Assembly: GCA_028829895.1 (NCBI GenBank)
Contig: CM054177.1
Span: forward strand, 36,982,564-37,046,563
Length of the DNA stretch: 64,000 bases
DNA from: Sinotaia quadrata
Lineage: Eukaryota > Mollusca > Gastropoda > Architaenioglossa > Viviparidae
Direction: 5' to 3'
The position numbers and the translations under genes were made by a program. This document shows positions 37,111-47,600 of the stretch, in pieces (the first letter of the stretch is position 1; every line of letters begins with the position of its first letter). A model generated the notes under the pieces. That model did no database searches. It saw only the letters and a program-made list of their open reading frames with translations, and was not told the origin of the DNA.

Positions 37111-37960
37111 GCCTCTTTCCATGACTTCTTTGTGACTGTCGGTTGTGATCCAATCTCATGGAACTTACTCAAGATTCTGAGAGATCCACATTTTTACGGA
37201 GAATGTAGGCACTTCCAAGGAGCGCTGCTTTGAGTAGTGGGGCAAGTCTGCGGTTTCTAGGGAGTTTATTTAGATAGCCTTACAACTCAGATGTTATGTT
37301 TCCCAAGGCTCTTATCACTACAGGTATTACCTTTGCTTTTATATTCCACAGTCTCTGAATTTCTAATCTGAGGTCTTGGTATTTTTCTATTTTTTCTCTT
37401 TGTTTTGTTTTTATGTTTCTGTCACTTGGAACAGCGACATCAATGATTGTTGCCATTCTGTTGGACTTATTGAGAACTACAATGTCCGATCTTCGTGCAG
37501 GAATCACTCAATCTATTCTTATCTTGAAGTCCCACAATATTTTGACTTCTGTTTCTGGTTGGTGCATCTATGCTCTTTCTGGAATTTTTATGCCATAGTT
37601 CTCACATAGACTTCTATGTATGCATCTATGCTCTTTCTGGAATTTTTATACCATAGTTCTCACATAGACTTCTATGTATGAGTTTTGCCACTTCGTTGTG
37701 TCTTTGGTGTATTCTGTTCCTGCCAGAACCTGACATCCAGATAGTATATGCTCTGTTGTTTTATCCATGGATTTGGAGAGTCTGCTTTCATGTTCAGTGC
37801 TTGATCTTGTACAGATGTTATGAGTGCTTCTGTTTCTGCTTTCATGCCTGCCTCTTTCAACCAATGTTGATTGTTTTGTTGATATTTGTTGATATTTCAC
37901 CAGTTTGTCAAGCATACTGGCCATGGAGAGGTTTTTGGCTCCAGGTATTTGCTAATATGT
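37111..37960 (-). mobile_element. LINE 3' fragment, RLE-type, copy B
   Basis: A minus-strand fragment from about 37960 down to 37111. The frame at 37507-37280 encodes the C-terminal restriction-like-endonuclease region: RRSDIVVLNKSNRMATIIDV, then AVPSDRNIK, EKIEKYQDLRLEI and VIPVVIRALG. In this LINE family the first motif normally reads RPDIVV. Here it is RSD, so a catalytic-site residue is altered. Upstream remnants include TEHILSGCQVLAGTEYTKDT, with Cys/His residues of the pre-endonuclease zinc knuckle. A 58-bp tandem duplication (37563-37620 and 37621-37678) breaks the frame. Dead copy in LYST intron 3. Confidence 0.82.
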
Positions 37961-38836
37961 CTAAATATTATATTTATGTTTTCATATTTACCTATTTATA
38001 CATCCTGCTTAAGACATTAAATTATAATTATGATATTAAATGTGGAAGAGTGTTCTGTCATGGAACACAGGTCTCAAGTCCTTGTGCTTTTATTTTATCT
38101 CTGATGCTGAACCTTTAACAAATGCTGAGCTGTGAAGATAGCACTTGAACAAAGTGGACCACATGCAACAGCACATATGGACCCACATATGCCACCAGAT
38201 AAAGACCCACTAGAACTCTAGACAAGTGCATCAGTTGCAATACTGAGCTAAGTGGACTATATAACCAACAGTTTCAGCTTCAATAGCTTTAGCTTCTTCT
38301 CTATGTTTCACAGCACAACATCTTGTATTGTAAGACTCAGTTCTGATTTTAAGAATTCTATACTTCCAGTTATCTTTGATGCTGTTTATAACTATATATA
38401 ATCTAAAGATCTATTTTTATATTTATTTATTTGAAATATATATGTTGATGCTTAGATCACGTGTTGGCATGGCTTACTTACATATTATTTGTTATTAGTC
38501 TGTCACCCTTATTTAATATTCTTGGTTGTATGGATCATGGATATCAGAGCTTTATTCTAGTCTCCCATTCTTCTTTTCTATCCTTTCTATCTTCCTGCTT
38601 TTCAACACTTGTGACCAGCCAGGTGTGCATTGAGGTTAGCCTGCAGCTATAGGAAGCACAGGGTGGTGGAGAATTAACATCTTGCCCATCACCCACATAA
38701 ATGGCACAGTTATCACCAGAACCATGTGAGCGTAAGAAACATCTTTTTTCCCCAAAAGTGTTATACTGTTTTCTGTGGAAATTAATTAAATTATAACAAG
38801 ACTCCTTTATACATAGCATCACAAGTCAAAAATTAC
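37961..38836 (-). other. LYST intron 3, part next to exon 3
   Basis: Intron sequence with no recognised exon. A locally GC-richer patch (about 38580-38730) contains no supported feature. Confidence 0.5.
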
Positions 38837-38999
38837 TTTTACTCCAATGCTGTTTATGACATAAAGAAGCATCCATCCCCTTCCATGTAGTAAGTAGTCT
38901 TTTAATTTGGAGTCATCATCTTCATTTGAACTGCTTGTCACAGTCAATATATTTTGCATGAACTCCTGAGATAGCTCACCAGGAATACTTTTCATTTCA
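38837..38999 (-). CDS. LYST: LYST exon 3
   Basis: 163 bp. The acceptor is ACTTTTTCAG before TGAAATG, and the donor is GTAAAA followed by GTAATT. It contributes the last base of Cys54 and then 54 complete codons (residues 55-108), ending in phase 0. The acidic NEDDDSK stretch is followed by LKDYLLHGRGWMLLYVINSI. This matches [20 protein letters not shown], the hallmark near the start of vertebrate LYST. It is the strongest single link between this locus and LYST besides the CEY block in exon 5. Confidence 0.94.
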
Positions 39000-39164
39000 C
39001 TGAAAAAGTAAATATATTAATATTAAATAATAAATAAAAAGTATTATAAACTGTGTAAAATAATTAATAAACAAATAGTATTTACTATTTTTAAAATACT
39101 GTAATTTTTCTCTTAGAATTCTAATCAATAGTCTACAGATAAGAGAACCTTTGCCAATAGTAGA

Positions 39165-39194
39165 CATAATAATAATAATAATAATAATAATAAT
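39165..39194 (+). repeat. (ATA)n microsatellite at the LINE 5' side
   Basis: About ten AAT/ATA units directly before the 5S-like module. The same trinucleotide, in the appropriate orientation, marks the ends of copies A and B. That makes it a candidate insertion target or tail of this LINE family. Confidence 0.9.
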
Positions 39195-39198
39195 GTGT

Positions 39199-39315
39199 CT
39201 CGATAGTCCAATGGTTAGAGCAGAAAAAAACCTCACCCAGAAAGTTAAGCAGCCTGAGCTGTGTCGACAAACATGGATGGGTGACAGCTTCAAATCCCAA
39301 CTCTGGACTATCGAG
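39199..39315 (+). ncRNA. 5S-rRNA-like module (pseudogene or Pol III promoter) at the LINE 5' end
   Basis: 117 bp, close to the roughly 120-nt length of 5S rRNA. The ends CTCGATAGTCC (39199-39209) and GGACTATCGAG (39305-39315) are perfectly complementary over 11 bp, like 5S helix I. Inside, AAGTTAAGCAG (39242-39252) and ATGGATGGGTGACAGC (39273-39288) parallel the 5S internal promoter blocks AAGCTAAGCAG and TTGGATGGGAGACCGC in the right order and spacing. The first 20 bases (TCCAATGGTTAGAGC) also look like a tRNA A box. A 5S-derived SINE head or LINE promoter is the best reading. It is too divergent to be a working 5S gene. Confidence 0.65.
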
Positions 39316-39589
39316 GGAGGGAAAAGCGGCTCCCTCCAAACTACACACTTACCCATCCCATTCATGATGGAGAAAACAAACTTTGATTTTATACTGGATC
39401 AGACTTCGCCCGGGTTAACAAGGTCTGCGCTAGGCACTGATGTTTTGGGGTGTTCTAGTGAAAAATGGGCTACTGAAACACAAGCAAAAACTTGGGAGGA
39501 AATGGACCAGAGAGGAAAACATACAAATCATGGTCTCTTACTATCAAAGCCACCCAACAACAAGAGGATATAGAAAACGAATGTATGAA

Positions 39590-40450
39590 CACTAGCTCAA
39601 ACACCATCCAGATGATACGATCAGTGAACAGCAGCTCCTCGACCAGAAGAGAGTGATACTACAAAATAGGCTTCTTACAGCCCTAGAAATACAAGAGATA
39701 GAACAGCAACAAGCGAACACTACAACCCGATACAATGACACTGGAGACAATGAAAATTTCACAGCCTCACAACAGTCAATCCCAGTTGACAACCTCGCTG
39801 GGGAAATTCCATGCGACTTCATTGAAAAGCAGCAACACTTGTTTGAAGACATAAAATGCTTCATGGACAAAAAATAAGTCACATGAAGGCAGAACCCCAA
39901 GAAGGCTGCAAAACCAGGACAGCAATTGAGAATGCAAATGAAGTACTAAAACGTATCCCCACAAAAGATATCACAGAAACCAACAGTCTAATATACGCCA
40001 CCGCAAAGGTAATTGAAAGATATATAAGGCCAGACACAGTACAAACACAGAAACCATCAGTACCACTGAGAATAGAAAAGAAAATAGAGTGTACTAGAAG
40101 AGAAATAAGCCAAATGACAGCAGCTGAACAAAATAAGGGAAAACTGAAGGCAAGATTGGTCACCAAATACCATCTCAACTGCAGAAGCACTAAGTCTGCA
40201 ATAGAAGATGCAAATCAAAGACTTCAAAGACTCAGTCACCGTCTGAAGAGATACACTGCAAGAGGTCAACAATTCTAACAGAACAAAATATTCCGAACTG
40301 ACCCTGGAAGACTATACCAAGAATTTAAAGGAAATTCCAGAACAGAACAACAAATACCAAACATTCATGATACCAAGACCTTCTGGGAAAACATTTGGAG
40401 CAATCCAAATACGCATAACACCTCTGCCAGATGGATTCAGGAACTGAAAG
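39590..40450 (+). pseudogene. LINE protein, region upstream of RT
   Basis: Plus-strand frames at 39653-39877 and 39856-40278, and then a third frame to about 40450, encode a hydrophilic, charged region with ALEIQEIEQQQANTTTRYND, KKIECTRREISQMTAAEQNK and TKTFWENIWSNPNTHN. The last is the conserved block just before the RT fingers in this LINE family. Frame changes and a stop near 40276 show decay. The region is cut by the hAT insertion at 40462. Confidence 0.72.
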
Positions 40451-40462
40451 ATGATCATAAAG

Positions 40463-41781
40463 CAGGGGTGCACAAACTTTTTAGGCCAGAGGGCCACATT
40501 TCCAATTGATAGTGCATGGAGGGCCGCAAGTCAGATTGCACATGGATGACAACAGAAATAATGAAATACATTCGTTTTTTCCTTATTAACCTAGATTTAG
40601 TCTTTATTAGTGAGAAGGGTGAGCCTGAATGCTGTTAACAACTTTATCAATATTTGGTTCGAGTTTTGTAGTCGCCAGCCTCAAAATCGAACAGAGATTG
40701 TTGTCGTCAAATTCGATCTCAGCTTGTTCTTGTTCATGTTCATTACTGAAAACGTTTGTTCACACAAGTATGTGCTGCCGAATTCTGACAACAACTTGCA
40801 AGCCAAGTCCTTGACATTTCTGTTTGTGCTCGAGCTGAGACTTCCATAAAATGTTAAAATGTTGTTCTGCTGAAATGATGACTTCAGTTCAGGTGAACAT
40901 TGAAAATCAATGACCGTCAGTAAAAGGCCCTGATGATTTGGCAACAATATGTGCTACTTTGCAACTTGCACGAGCAAAATACTTGTTTTCTTCAGACTTT
41001 TTGTGAAGAAATGTTGCTGTGCTGACAGACCTTTTAAAAGTTGCTCAATTTTGTTGTTTCTCCAGTGCCTTTTAAGTCATCAAAAGTCGCAGCTGCTTTG
41101 TTTTGTAATGCCGCTTGCAGTTGAAGTCCTTCATCACAGTAACAGACTCACAACAAATTAAGCACATAGCTGCTCCATTAAAATGCCGCATAAAGTATTT
41201 AGCCTCCACTCTTCTTTAAACTGATGACTTTCGTCTTCAATTTTACACTTCTTATGCGCAGGTTTCTGACATATTAACAAAGGGCAGTAGTTTAAAAACA
41301 ACTTCACTCCGTAATTCATTCATTCCAACCAGACATCCACAGCCACATATTCACACACACTGACTGCACCATCCTTCCCCCCATCCCCAGTGTCACCTCA
41401 CCCCATCCCCAGACTGAACTTTAGCTGGCTGCCTGCCGACTTGGGTTTAGATATAGACCTCTTTCTAATGCTATTTGATGTCACCATACATCAAAGATGT
41501 GCAGATACTACTATTTCAACAGTACACCTTTGATCAGCTGAACTGAACAAGTGCCCAATACACAGCCTCTCACCTCAATACCGCATCCAGCGTTTGTTTT
41601 CAACACAGCACAAGATGCTTCCACGGGAAAGCAAACCACTGTTCTACTCCCTTGTTCAGATTAATGTTAAAAGCTCCTTGCCTGTTACAAATAATGGTAA
41701 CATCCTAAAGTCTTCTGGGGGCCGCACAGGACCCTGTCGGGGGCCGCATGCGGCCCGCGGGCCGCGGTTTGTGCACCCCTG
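40463..41781 (-). mobile_element. hAT element, 1,319 bp, perfect TIR and exact 8-bp TSD, nested in the LINE
   Basis: CAGGGGTGCACAAAC (40463-40477) and its exact reverse complement (41767-41781) form 15-bp perfect terminal inverted repeats. TCATAAAG is present on both sides (40455-40462 and 41782-41789), an exact 8-bp target duplication. The termini are those of the 273-2584 element, of which this is a shorter relative. The interior keeps only the C-terminal part of a transposase on the minus strand, so it is an internally deleted, non-autonomous copy. It interrupts LINE coding sequence and so inserted after the LINE. G-rich and GGCC-rich subterminal sequence lies near both ends. Confidence 0.95.
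40681..40947 (-). pseudogene. hAT transposase C-terminal fragment
   Basis: 88 codons. LLSEFGSTYLCEQTFSVMN followed by KNKLRSNLT is the hAT dimerisation motif, and it parallels the FGSTYCCEQAFSQM block of the element at 273-2584. The N-terminal zinc finger and catalytic region are absent. Only this end of the gene survives in the nested element. Confidence 0.85.
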
Positions 41782-41789
41782 TCATAAAG

Positions 41790-42950
41790 AGACACCTGAA
41801 CAATGCAACGTCACAATCAGTGAGAAAGACATTAAGAAGAAGGTACGAAAGATGGCAAACTGGAAAGCCCCAAGCCTAGATCAAGTACAAATATTCTGGC
41901 TGAAACATCTTGCCTCCTTACATGACAGACTTGCTAAACAACTGCAAGACATGCTAAACAAACCAGGAACTCTACCAGCATGGATGGTAAAGGGAAAAAC
42001 AAGTCTGATTATGAAAGATCCACAGAAAGGCACAATGCCAAACAACTATCGTCCAATCACATGCCTATCAACCACCTGGAAGTTACTATCAGGAATTATA
42101 GCTGACAAAATCATGACTCACCTTGAAACAAACAAACTTCTAAACAATGGACAAAATGGTGCTAGACCAGGCAGCAGAGGAACGAAGGACCAATTGGCAA
42201 TTGACAAATAGTGACTGACAGCAAGAAATGAAGAACAAATCTTGCAATGGCATGGATTGACTATCAAAAGACCTATGACTCAGTCCCACATTCATGGATA
42301 ATTGAAACATTAAAATTGTACAAAGTAGCACCATCAATACATAACCTAATTCAGGAGTCAATGAAAAACTGTAAAACAACAACACAAATATTGCAGACAT
42401 AACAATAAATTGTGGAATCTTCCAAGGTGATTCCCTATCACCACTGCTGTTCTGCATTGCCCTGAAGTCAAGTGATCCAGAAATCAGGGTTAGGATACAA
42501 AATGAAAGCAGAACAGGTCATCAGCCATTTACTGTACATGAACAATCTCAAGCTGTATGGTAAAAATGAACATGACATCACATCCCTGATCAATGCTGTC
42601 AAGATCTGCAGTAAGGACATTAACATGAAATTCGGCCTTGAGAAATGTGGATAAATTGTCATCCAGAGAGGCAAGGTCAAAACAACAGAGGGCCTGCAAT
42701 TCGACATTGGAAAAATCAATGATGTTTCAATGGAAAAGGGATATAAATACCTGGGGATACTTCAACGTCAAGAAAATATGCAGAGTAAAGTTAAGTCCAA
42801 AGTTAAGAGAGAATATGAAAAACGTGCTAGACAAGTCCTGAAATCCAAGCTAAATGGGGCGAATAAAATACAAGCCCTTAATGCATATGCAATACCTATA
42901 GTAAGCAGAAGTGATAGTGATAAGAGTCTTGGGGAACATAACATCTGAGT
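41790..42950 (+). pseudogene. LINE reverse transcriptase, broken
   Basis: The frame at 41594-42211 enters the LINE at 41790. It encodes RT fingers WKAPSLDQVQIFWLKHL and NNYRPITCLSTTWKLLSGII, then ARPGSRGTKDQL. After a stop at about 42209 the palm continues in other frames with AWIDYQKTYDSVPHSWI (first catalytic Asp). The active-site box reads LLYMNNLKLYGKN, with Asn-Asn in place of the expected Asp-Asp. MKFGLEKCG, GYKYLGILQ and NAYAIPIV follow. The double loss of the catalytic aspartates, the stops and the frameshifts mean the enzyme is dead. RT reads RNA into DNA at the nicked target. Confidence 0.85.
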
Positions 42951-43070
42951 TGGAAGGCCATCTGAATAAACTCTCTGGACTCACCCCACTACTCAAAGCA
43001 GTGCCCACATCCTCCATAAAACCTTAGATCTCCCAGAATCTTGGTAAGGTTCCAAGACCTTTTTCCCAAC

Positions 43071-44839
43071 CAAAAGTCAAGCAGAAGAGGGTGTTTTGTC
43101 TTCCAGACTGCACACACAACTTCCAGTTTTGAGTCAACACTACTACTGCACGGACTGATTGGACTTTGGAAGCTTACTAGAGGTAAAACTGCACTATTTT
43201 CTTCTATAAGTAATAATTGTTACTAAATTTATGAAGACAAAGTTATTAAGTGTATTATGTCTTTTTTCCAAACTATCGATTTTGCTTCAGAGCTTCCTGC
43301 TTCGTCTGTTCCCTTTTTGCACTATAATAGTTTTTATTCAACAGAACTTTAAGTCTTCTCTCTTGGTGTCATTTTGCCTTTCATTAAATGGTTTTCAAAC
43401 AATGTTGACTTATTCTTAAATAAAGGAACTAATTATATGTTGATTATAACTGATTATATTATTTGTTTTCATTTGAGGAGAATGACAAGAGTCTCAAAAC
43501 ATCTCATTCTCAGACACCTTCAGCAGCTTAATTGTTCAAATGACTTAGGGCAACATTTTAATACATAGTTCAGGCTTTCAGTTAGTCATATTTATTACAA
43601 ACTGTATTGTAATAAAAAATTTATTTTATAATGAGTAATCATTTTATTTAATGAATATGTATAACTAAAATGAATACAGGTAGTTAGTTCTACAATAGTA
43701 TATAGTATACTTTTGTACAAGTATGATAAAAAATGTTGATACATTAAAGTTTTAAGTAATAGTGAAATAAATTACCAAGTTTAGAAAAAAATCCATTTTG
43801 ATATTATTGTAATATTGCATATTCATAGTAATTATAATTTTTAATTGTTAATTTATGTAGCAAAAGTTAAATTTTTTAAAAATCTGTCAGCATTGTGCTA
43901 CAATACTCAGGCATGCAATCATAAGACTCCAGTGTAGTGCAGATCTAATCCTCAATCTCAGTACTAACCTAATTTGAAAATTCAAATAATGAAATAATCT
44001 CTTAACTAAATAAGGATGTTTGTGACTATACACATCATTTGAAGAATGATGTATGGAAAATAAAAATGTGATATTGGTATCATTTTTGTACTAGTTCTTA
44101 AGTTATATGGAATCATTCCTATTTATAAAAGTTGACAGTGCAACTGATCTAAAGTAATTCTAACATATAATGAAATATATAAACAAAACCACCAGAAGAA
44201 ATATTTTCTATTCTATTTCTATAAAATGCATTTTATAACTAATCATATTCATTGGTGAAACTATTATTTGTAACTTTTAAGATAAATACTGAACCAAAAT
44301 ACTGATTATAACTTATACTAATTGAATACAAGGTGTTTTCAGTCATTTTCAGTAATTTATAAGTTAAAAAATAAATATAAAACAATATTATTAATATATG
44401 AACTGCTATTTTATCCCACAAAATTCTGACATTTATTCACTGGTGGATGTGTATATTTTTAAATAAATATAAAAAGAGATTTAAGTTTCTTATGAAAAAA
44501 CAGTTTTTATTCTCCACGTTTCTACTACAATTATGTTTCATTTCTTTTTATCGTCGCATGTTTAGTAGTTGAGTACTTTTTTGTATTCAAAACATTATGA
44601 AATTAATTTACAACTTCCAATCTAAATAGTTATTATACCTTGAAGTCTTTGTTGCATTGAAGTATATGTCTCAAGACAAAAAGAGGCAAAAAGAAACATC
44701 AAATTCTTATCCTGGTATTGTTAAACTAGTGCAAAATTATTAGGATATTTACTAAAATGTACATTGTAACACTGAATACTGCACATAACTGTTTGGCAAT
44801 AATCAATATACATCAATTAATAAATCAATAAATCTTGTG
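43071..44839 (-). other. LYST intron 2, no feature seen
   Basis: Very AT-rich intron. Short frames only, none recognisable. Confidence 0.5.
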
Positions 44840-45560
44840 ATGGGTTGTCTGGGTCACCACAGGATGAGATGAAAACATGATGATGGAGAGGATAAAATGT
44901 CACACGCTTGACAACAACCACAGCAGAGATGTACACACAACACCATGTTTTACAGCTTATATGAGGACTCTTTATTCATAGTGGCACACCACCCAATTCT
45001 TTCTCTTCTTAGCTACATAGCTCTCTGTTGCTCTGCATGCATTCCATCTCTCACACACAGGTTATGATAATATATTCTGAAGACCTCAAAGAGAGCGACA
45101 ATAGACAACTCAGACATAGACAAACGAAACTGGTGCTGACTCTTCTGTGCTTTCTTACTTCCGTTTATATATAATTTACTCCTAAACTATATTATGCCTT
45201 CACTATCTAAGGAAACTAATTACTCTTTAAACAACTCTTTCCTAACATATATTTTCAAAGATAAAGTACAAAATAAATTAAATAACTATATTTGTGTGCC
45301 ATGTAAAAACTATTCTCACATCAATAAATCCTAAAATGCACAAAGAAAATAATATAAACTAGCACACAAAAATATATACGTACAAACTACAAACCACTTT
45401 CTATCTAAATACATAAATATCAACTTTAGTTAATAATTACCGAAAACATTGTGCAACGATAAAAGCATGTACTCTAACACAGCACTACACATTAACAATG
45501 ACCACAGTCCATGTTGCATGATTTAAAAACAAAGTGAGTGCTGACGTAATTTTGTCACTA
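44840..45560 (-). repeat. Dispersed GC-richer module of unknown class
   Basis: A patch with CACCACAGGATGAGATGAAA, GTCACACGCTTGACAACAAC and ACTCTTTATTCATAGTGGCA stands out from AT-rich flanks. It resembles in style the patches at 9.7-11.1 kb and 63.1-64.0 kb (GATGATCATTTTCACACTC, CACCACGAATAAT, AACTTTATTC). Read on the minus strand, the GAATAAAG motifs would serve as polyadenylation signals of a retroelement LTR or tail. No coding sequence. Confidence 0.3.
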
Positions 45561-46353
45561 CAGTGAAACAAAACAAAGAGCGCTGTACAATGTACACATA
45601 CATTCCACAAGTAAACTATAAAGATGTTCAGGATAAAAGATGATTTGGTTGATTTATCTGACTATTTTATACTCAATACATATATATATATGTAAATGTT
45701 ATAAACATCTCTTTTTGATGTAATAAAAACTGATTTTTTAAAATTTTATATATAGTCATGAGTTGATTAGAAAGAACAAAATTTCTATATATCTAAAGTC
45801 CAAAACTCTGCTCCCCCCATAAAATATTTTTTTTAAAATTATAAATGATTTTGTCAGTAATTTCTATATTATTATGTATTTTTTATGGACATAAATATTA
45901 TCTATCTGATAAGAGTAGAAGTTATTTTGCATAATTTATACAACAACAAAAATCAGACTGAGCCATGTCATATTAACACTGTGTCCCACAAAAAAAAAAT
46001 TTTTGAAAGTTGTCTAAGATTTTTCAACTGATTTAGAATAATTTTGCACTGCTAAATTTGAAAACGACATCCATTTTATTTAATCAGGTCAGGTTTTTGA
46101 TCTAATTCGATTTTTAAAAATCCGATCTTATGGTTAAATCGATTACATTTTTTAACATTATTAAGCAATTTTTGTTAATATTTCTCTTCCAAAATAGGTT
46201 TATAAATTTTAAAAAAATAATTTAAATTTTAAAAAATTGTTTTCTAACACAATTAATGTATTAAATGTTACAAAAGTTGATTAGTGTACTTTGAATAGTA
46301 GACATTGATAATGGTAAGTACATATAAATTATTAGGTCATCATTATTCAAAAT
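45561..46353 (-). other. LYST intron 2, no feature seen
   Basis: AT-rich intron sequence. Nothing recognised. Confidence 0.5.
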
Positions 46354-47020
46354 TCAAGGCATGAACTTCGAACTTCTAGAATGCTCAGTAGTAGGAATGT
46401 CTCTCTTTAGAGTCCTACAGTAATCAGCCATCATGACTTCATCCCAGCGTCCCTGATACCTGGTTTTCATCTCTCCCCTTGCTCGTCGCTCATTGATCCC
46501 AGATTTTTAGGAAACCAATCCATATGTGAGAATAAGTAATGCATTTTGATGCTCATGTTGCATCCAAGGTTTCTGAAAGCAGTCAGCATATTGGCATCAA
46601 GCTCTGCATAGCTCTTGGCCTTATTGTAGCCAAGAAAGTTTTTCATGACCAGAACAAAAGCCTTCCACGCTTCCAGTTCCACTTCATTCATTGAGTTTTC
46701 AAACTCTGGATCTCTGATTAGCTTACGGAGTTGTGGACCATCAAAAATGCCAGCTTTCAACTTCTCAATGGTCAACCCTGGAAAAGCATGGCACAAGTAA
46801 GCGAAACAGCCACCATCCTTGTCCAGAGCTTTGGTGAACTGTTTGATTAAGCCAAGCTTAATGTGCAGCGGTGGAAAAAGTATCTTGTCTCTGTCCACCA
46901 GAGGGTTGTTTATGAGGTTCTTTGCTTTGCAAGGTACCAATTCCTCCCAAACAGGCCAGTCCTGCTGCTTCGTGTAATGCTGTGCTTTGTCCCTCCAGAG
47001 TAAAAAGATTTTTTATTTTG
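46354..47020 (-). pseudogene. Multicopy unknown-function protein relic (PPLHIKLGL / HAFPGL family)
   Basis: The main frame (46940-46467) encodes KNLINNPLVDRDKILFPPLH, IKLGLIKQFTKALDKDGGCF, YLCHAFPGLTIEKLKAGIFD, MNEVELEAWKAFV and MHYLFSHMDWFPKNLGSM. I recognise this as a family found in many near-identical genomic copies in arthropods, cnidarians and molluscs. It is usually annotated as uncharacterised and is probably carried by a mobile element. Upstream, RDKAQHYTKQQDWPVWEEL reads in through 47000. Downstream, a frameshift leads to EMKTRYQGRWDEVMMADYCR and a stop at 46354. No function is assigned. The frameshift suggests a pseudogene. Confidence 0.7.
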
Positions 47021-47600
47021 TAGAAGATATCTTTTCCATTGCCAAGCATATTGTAAAGCCTCATATCGGGTGATGACTTATCACTTGTTGAGGCAATTAC
47101 TATCAAATGGAAGATTCCTTCAAACAGATTGTTCTCCATAAGAGAAGATATAAAATTCTCTATGTAGCAGTCAATATGCCAAAAAATTCTAAACTTGTTT
47201 ACACCTATAGCATAAAAGACTGTGTTGTCAGATTTTTCTGATCTTCTTTCCTTTAGTCATTCATAAATCTAATCAACTCTCCTAACCAATAGTCAAAAAC
47301 AAGATCAGACTTAAGAGTCATCTCATCATGCAATAAAACAACAAACTGCTCATTGTCTTTGAAGTTTTTTTGTAATTCTATCCAACACATTTCTCTGAAA
47401 TCCACATTTTAGGTGGTATATATTTGTGTAGTCTCCATGTGTAGATCTACAGGTAGACGGTGAACACCTATATTTTGCAATGTATCAGAGGCAGCAGGAA
47501 TTTTGGTATGAAGTAGAATAGGCATCAAAACTTTCATCTGTTCTTCCAAGAAGAGTTTTTTCATAGGAGCCATATTTTTGTCCCTAAAACCTCAAGTATG
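47021..47600 (-). pseudogene. P-element-like (THAP9-type) transposase fragment
   Basis: Minus-strand remnants encode NEQFVVLLHDEMTLKSDLVF (about 47360-47300) and, after a gap, IVIASTSDKSSPDMRLYNML with FYKIKNLFTLE (about 47106-47006). The DEM...LVFD and SD..SP..R...ML order is what I know from P-element-like transposases. Stops separate the blocks. The fragment runs directly into the unknown-family relic with no spacer. Confidence 0.5.

Larger units (their letters stand above)
39165..43070 (+). mobile_element. LINE, RLE-type (R4/Dong/Rex6-like), interrupted and internally deleted
   Basis: The longest copy of the LINE family in the window. The order is (ATA)n run, 5S-like module, pre-RT coding region, hAT insertion (40463-41781), RT, then a jump to the shared 3' end, with TCTCCCAGAATCTTGGTAAG at about 43029. 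Coding text from 39570 to 40450 and from 41790 to 42950 is one protein interrupted by the hAT insertion, stops and frameshifts. The zinc knuckle and endonuclease region seen in copy B is deleted here. The element lies antisense in LYST intron 2. Confidence 0.85.

Noticed and set aside
36872..38118. Plus-strand frames with Phe/Leu-rich text
   Set aside because: They are antisense shadows of the minus-strand LINE copies.
39199..39280. tRNA gene (TCCAATGGTTAGAGC looks like an A box)
   Set aside because: The complementary ends are 117 bp apart and the interior fits 5S promoter blocks better. There is no plausible anticodon arm.
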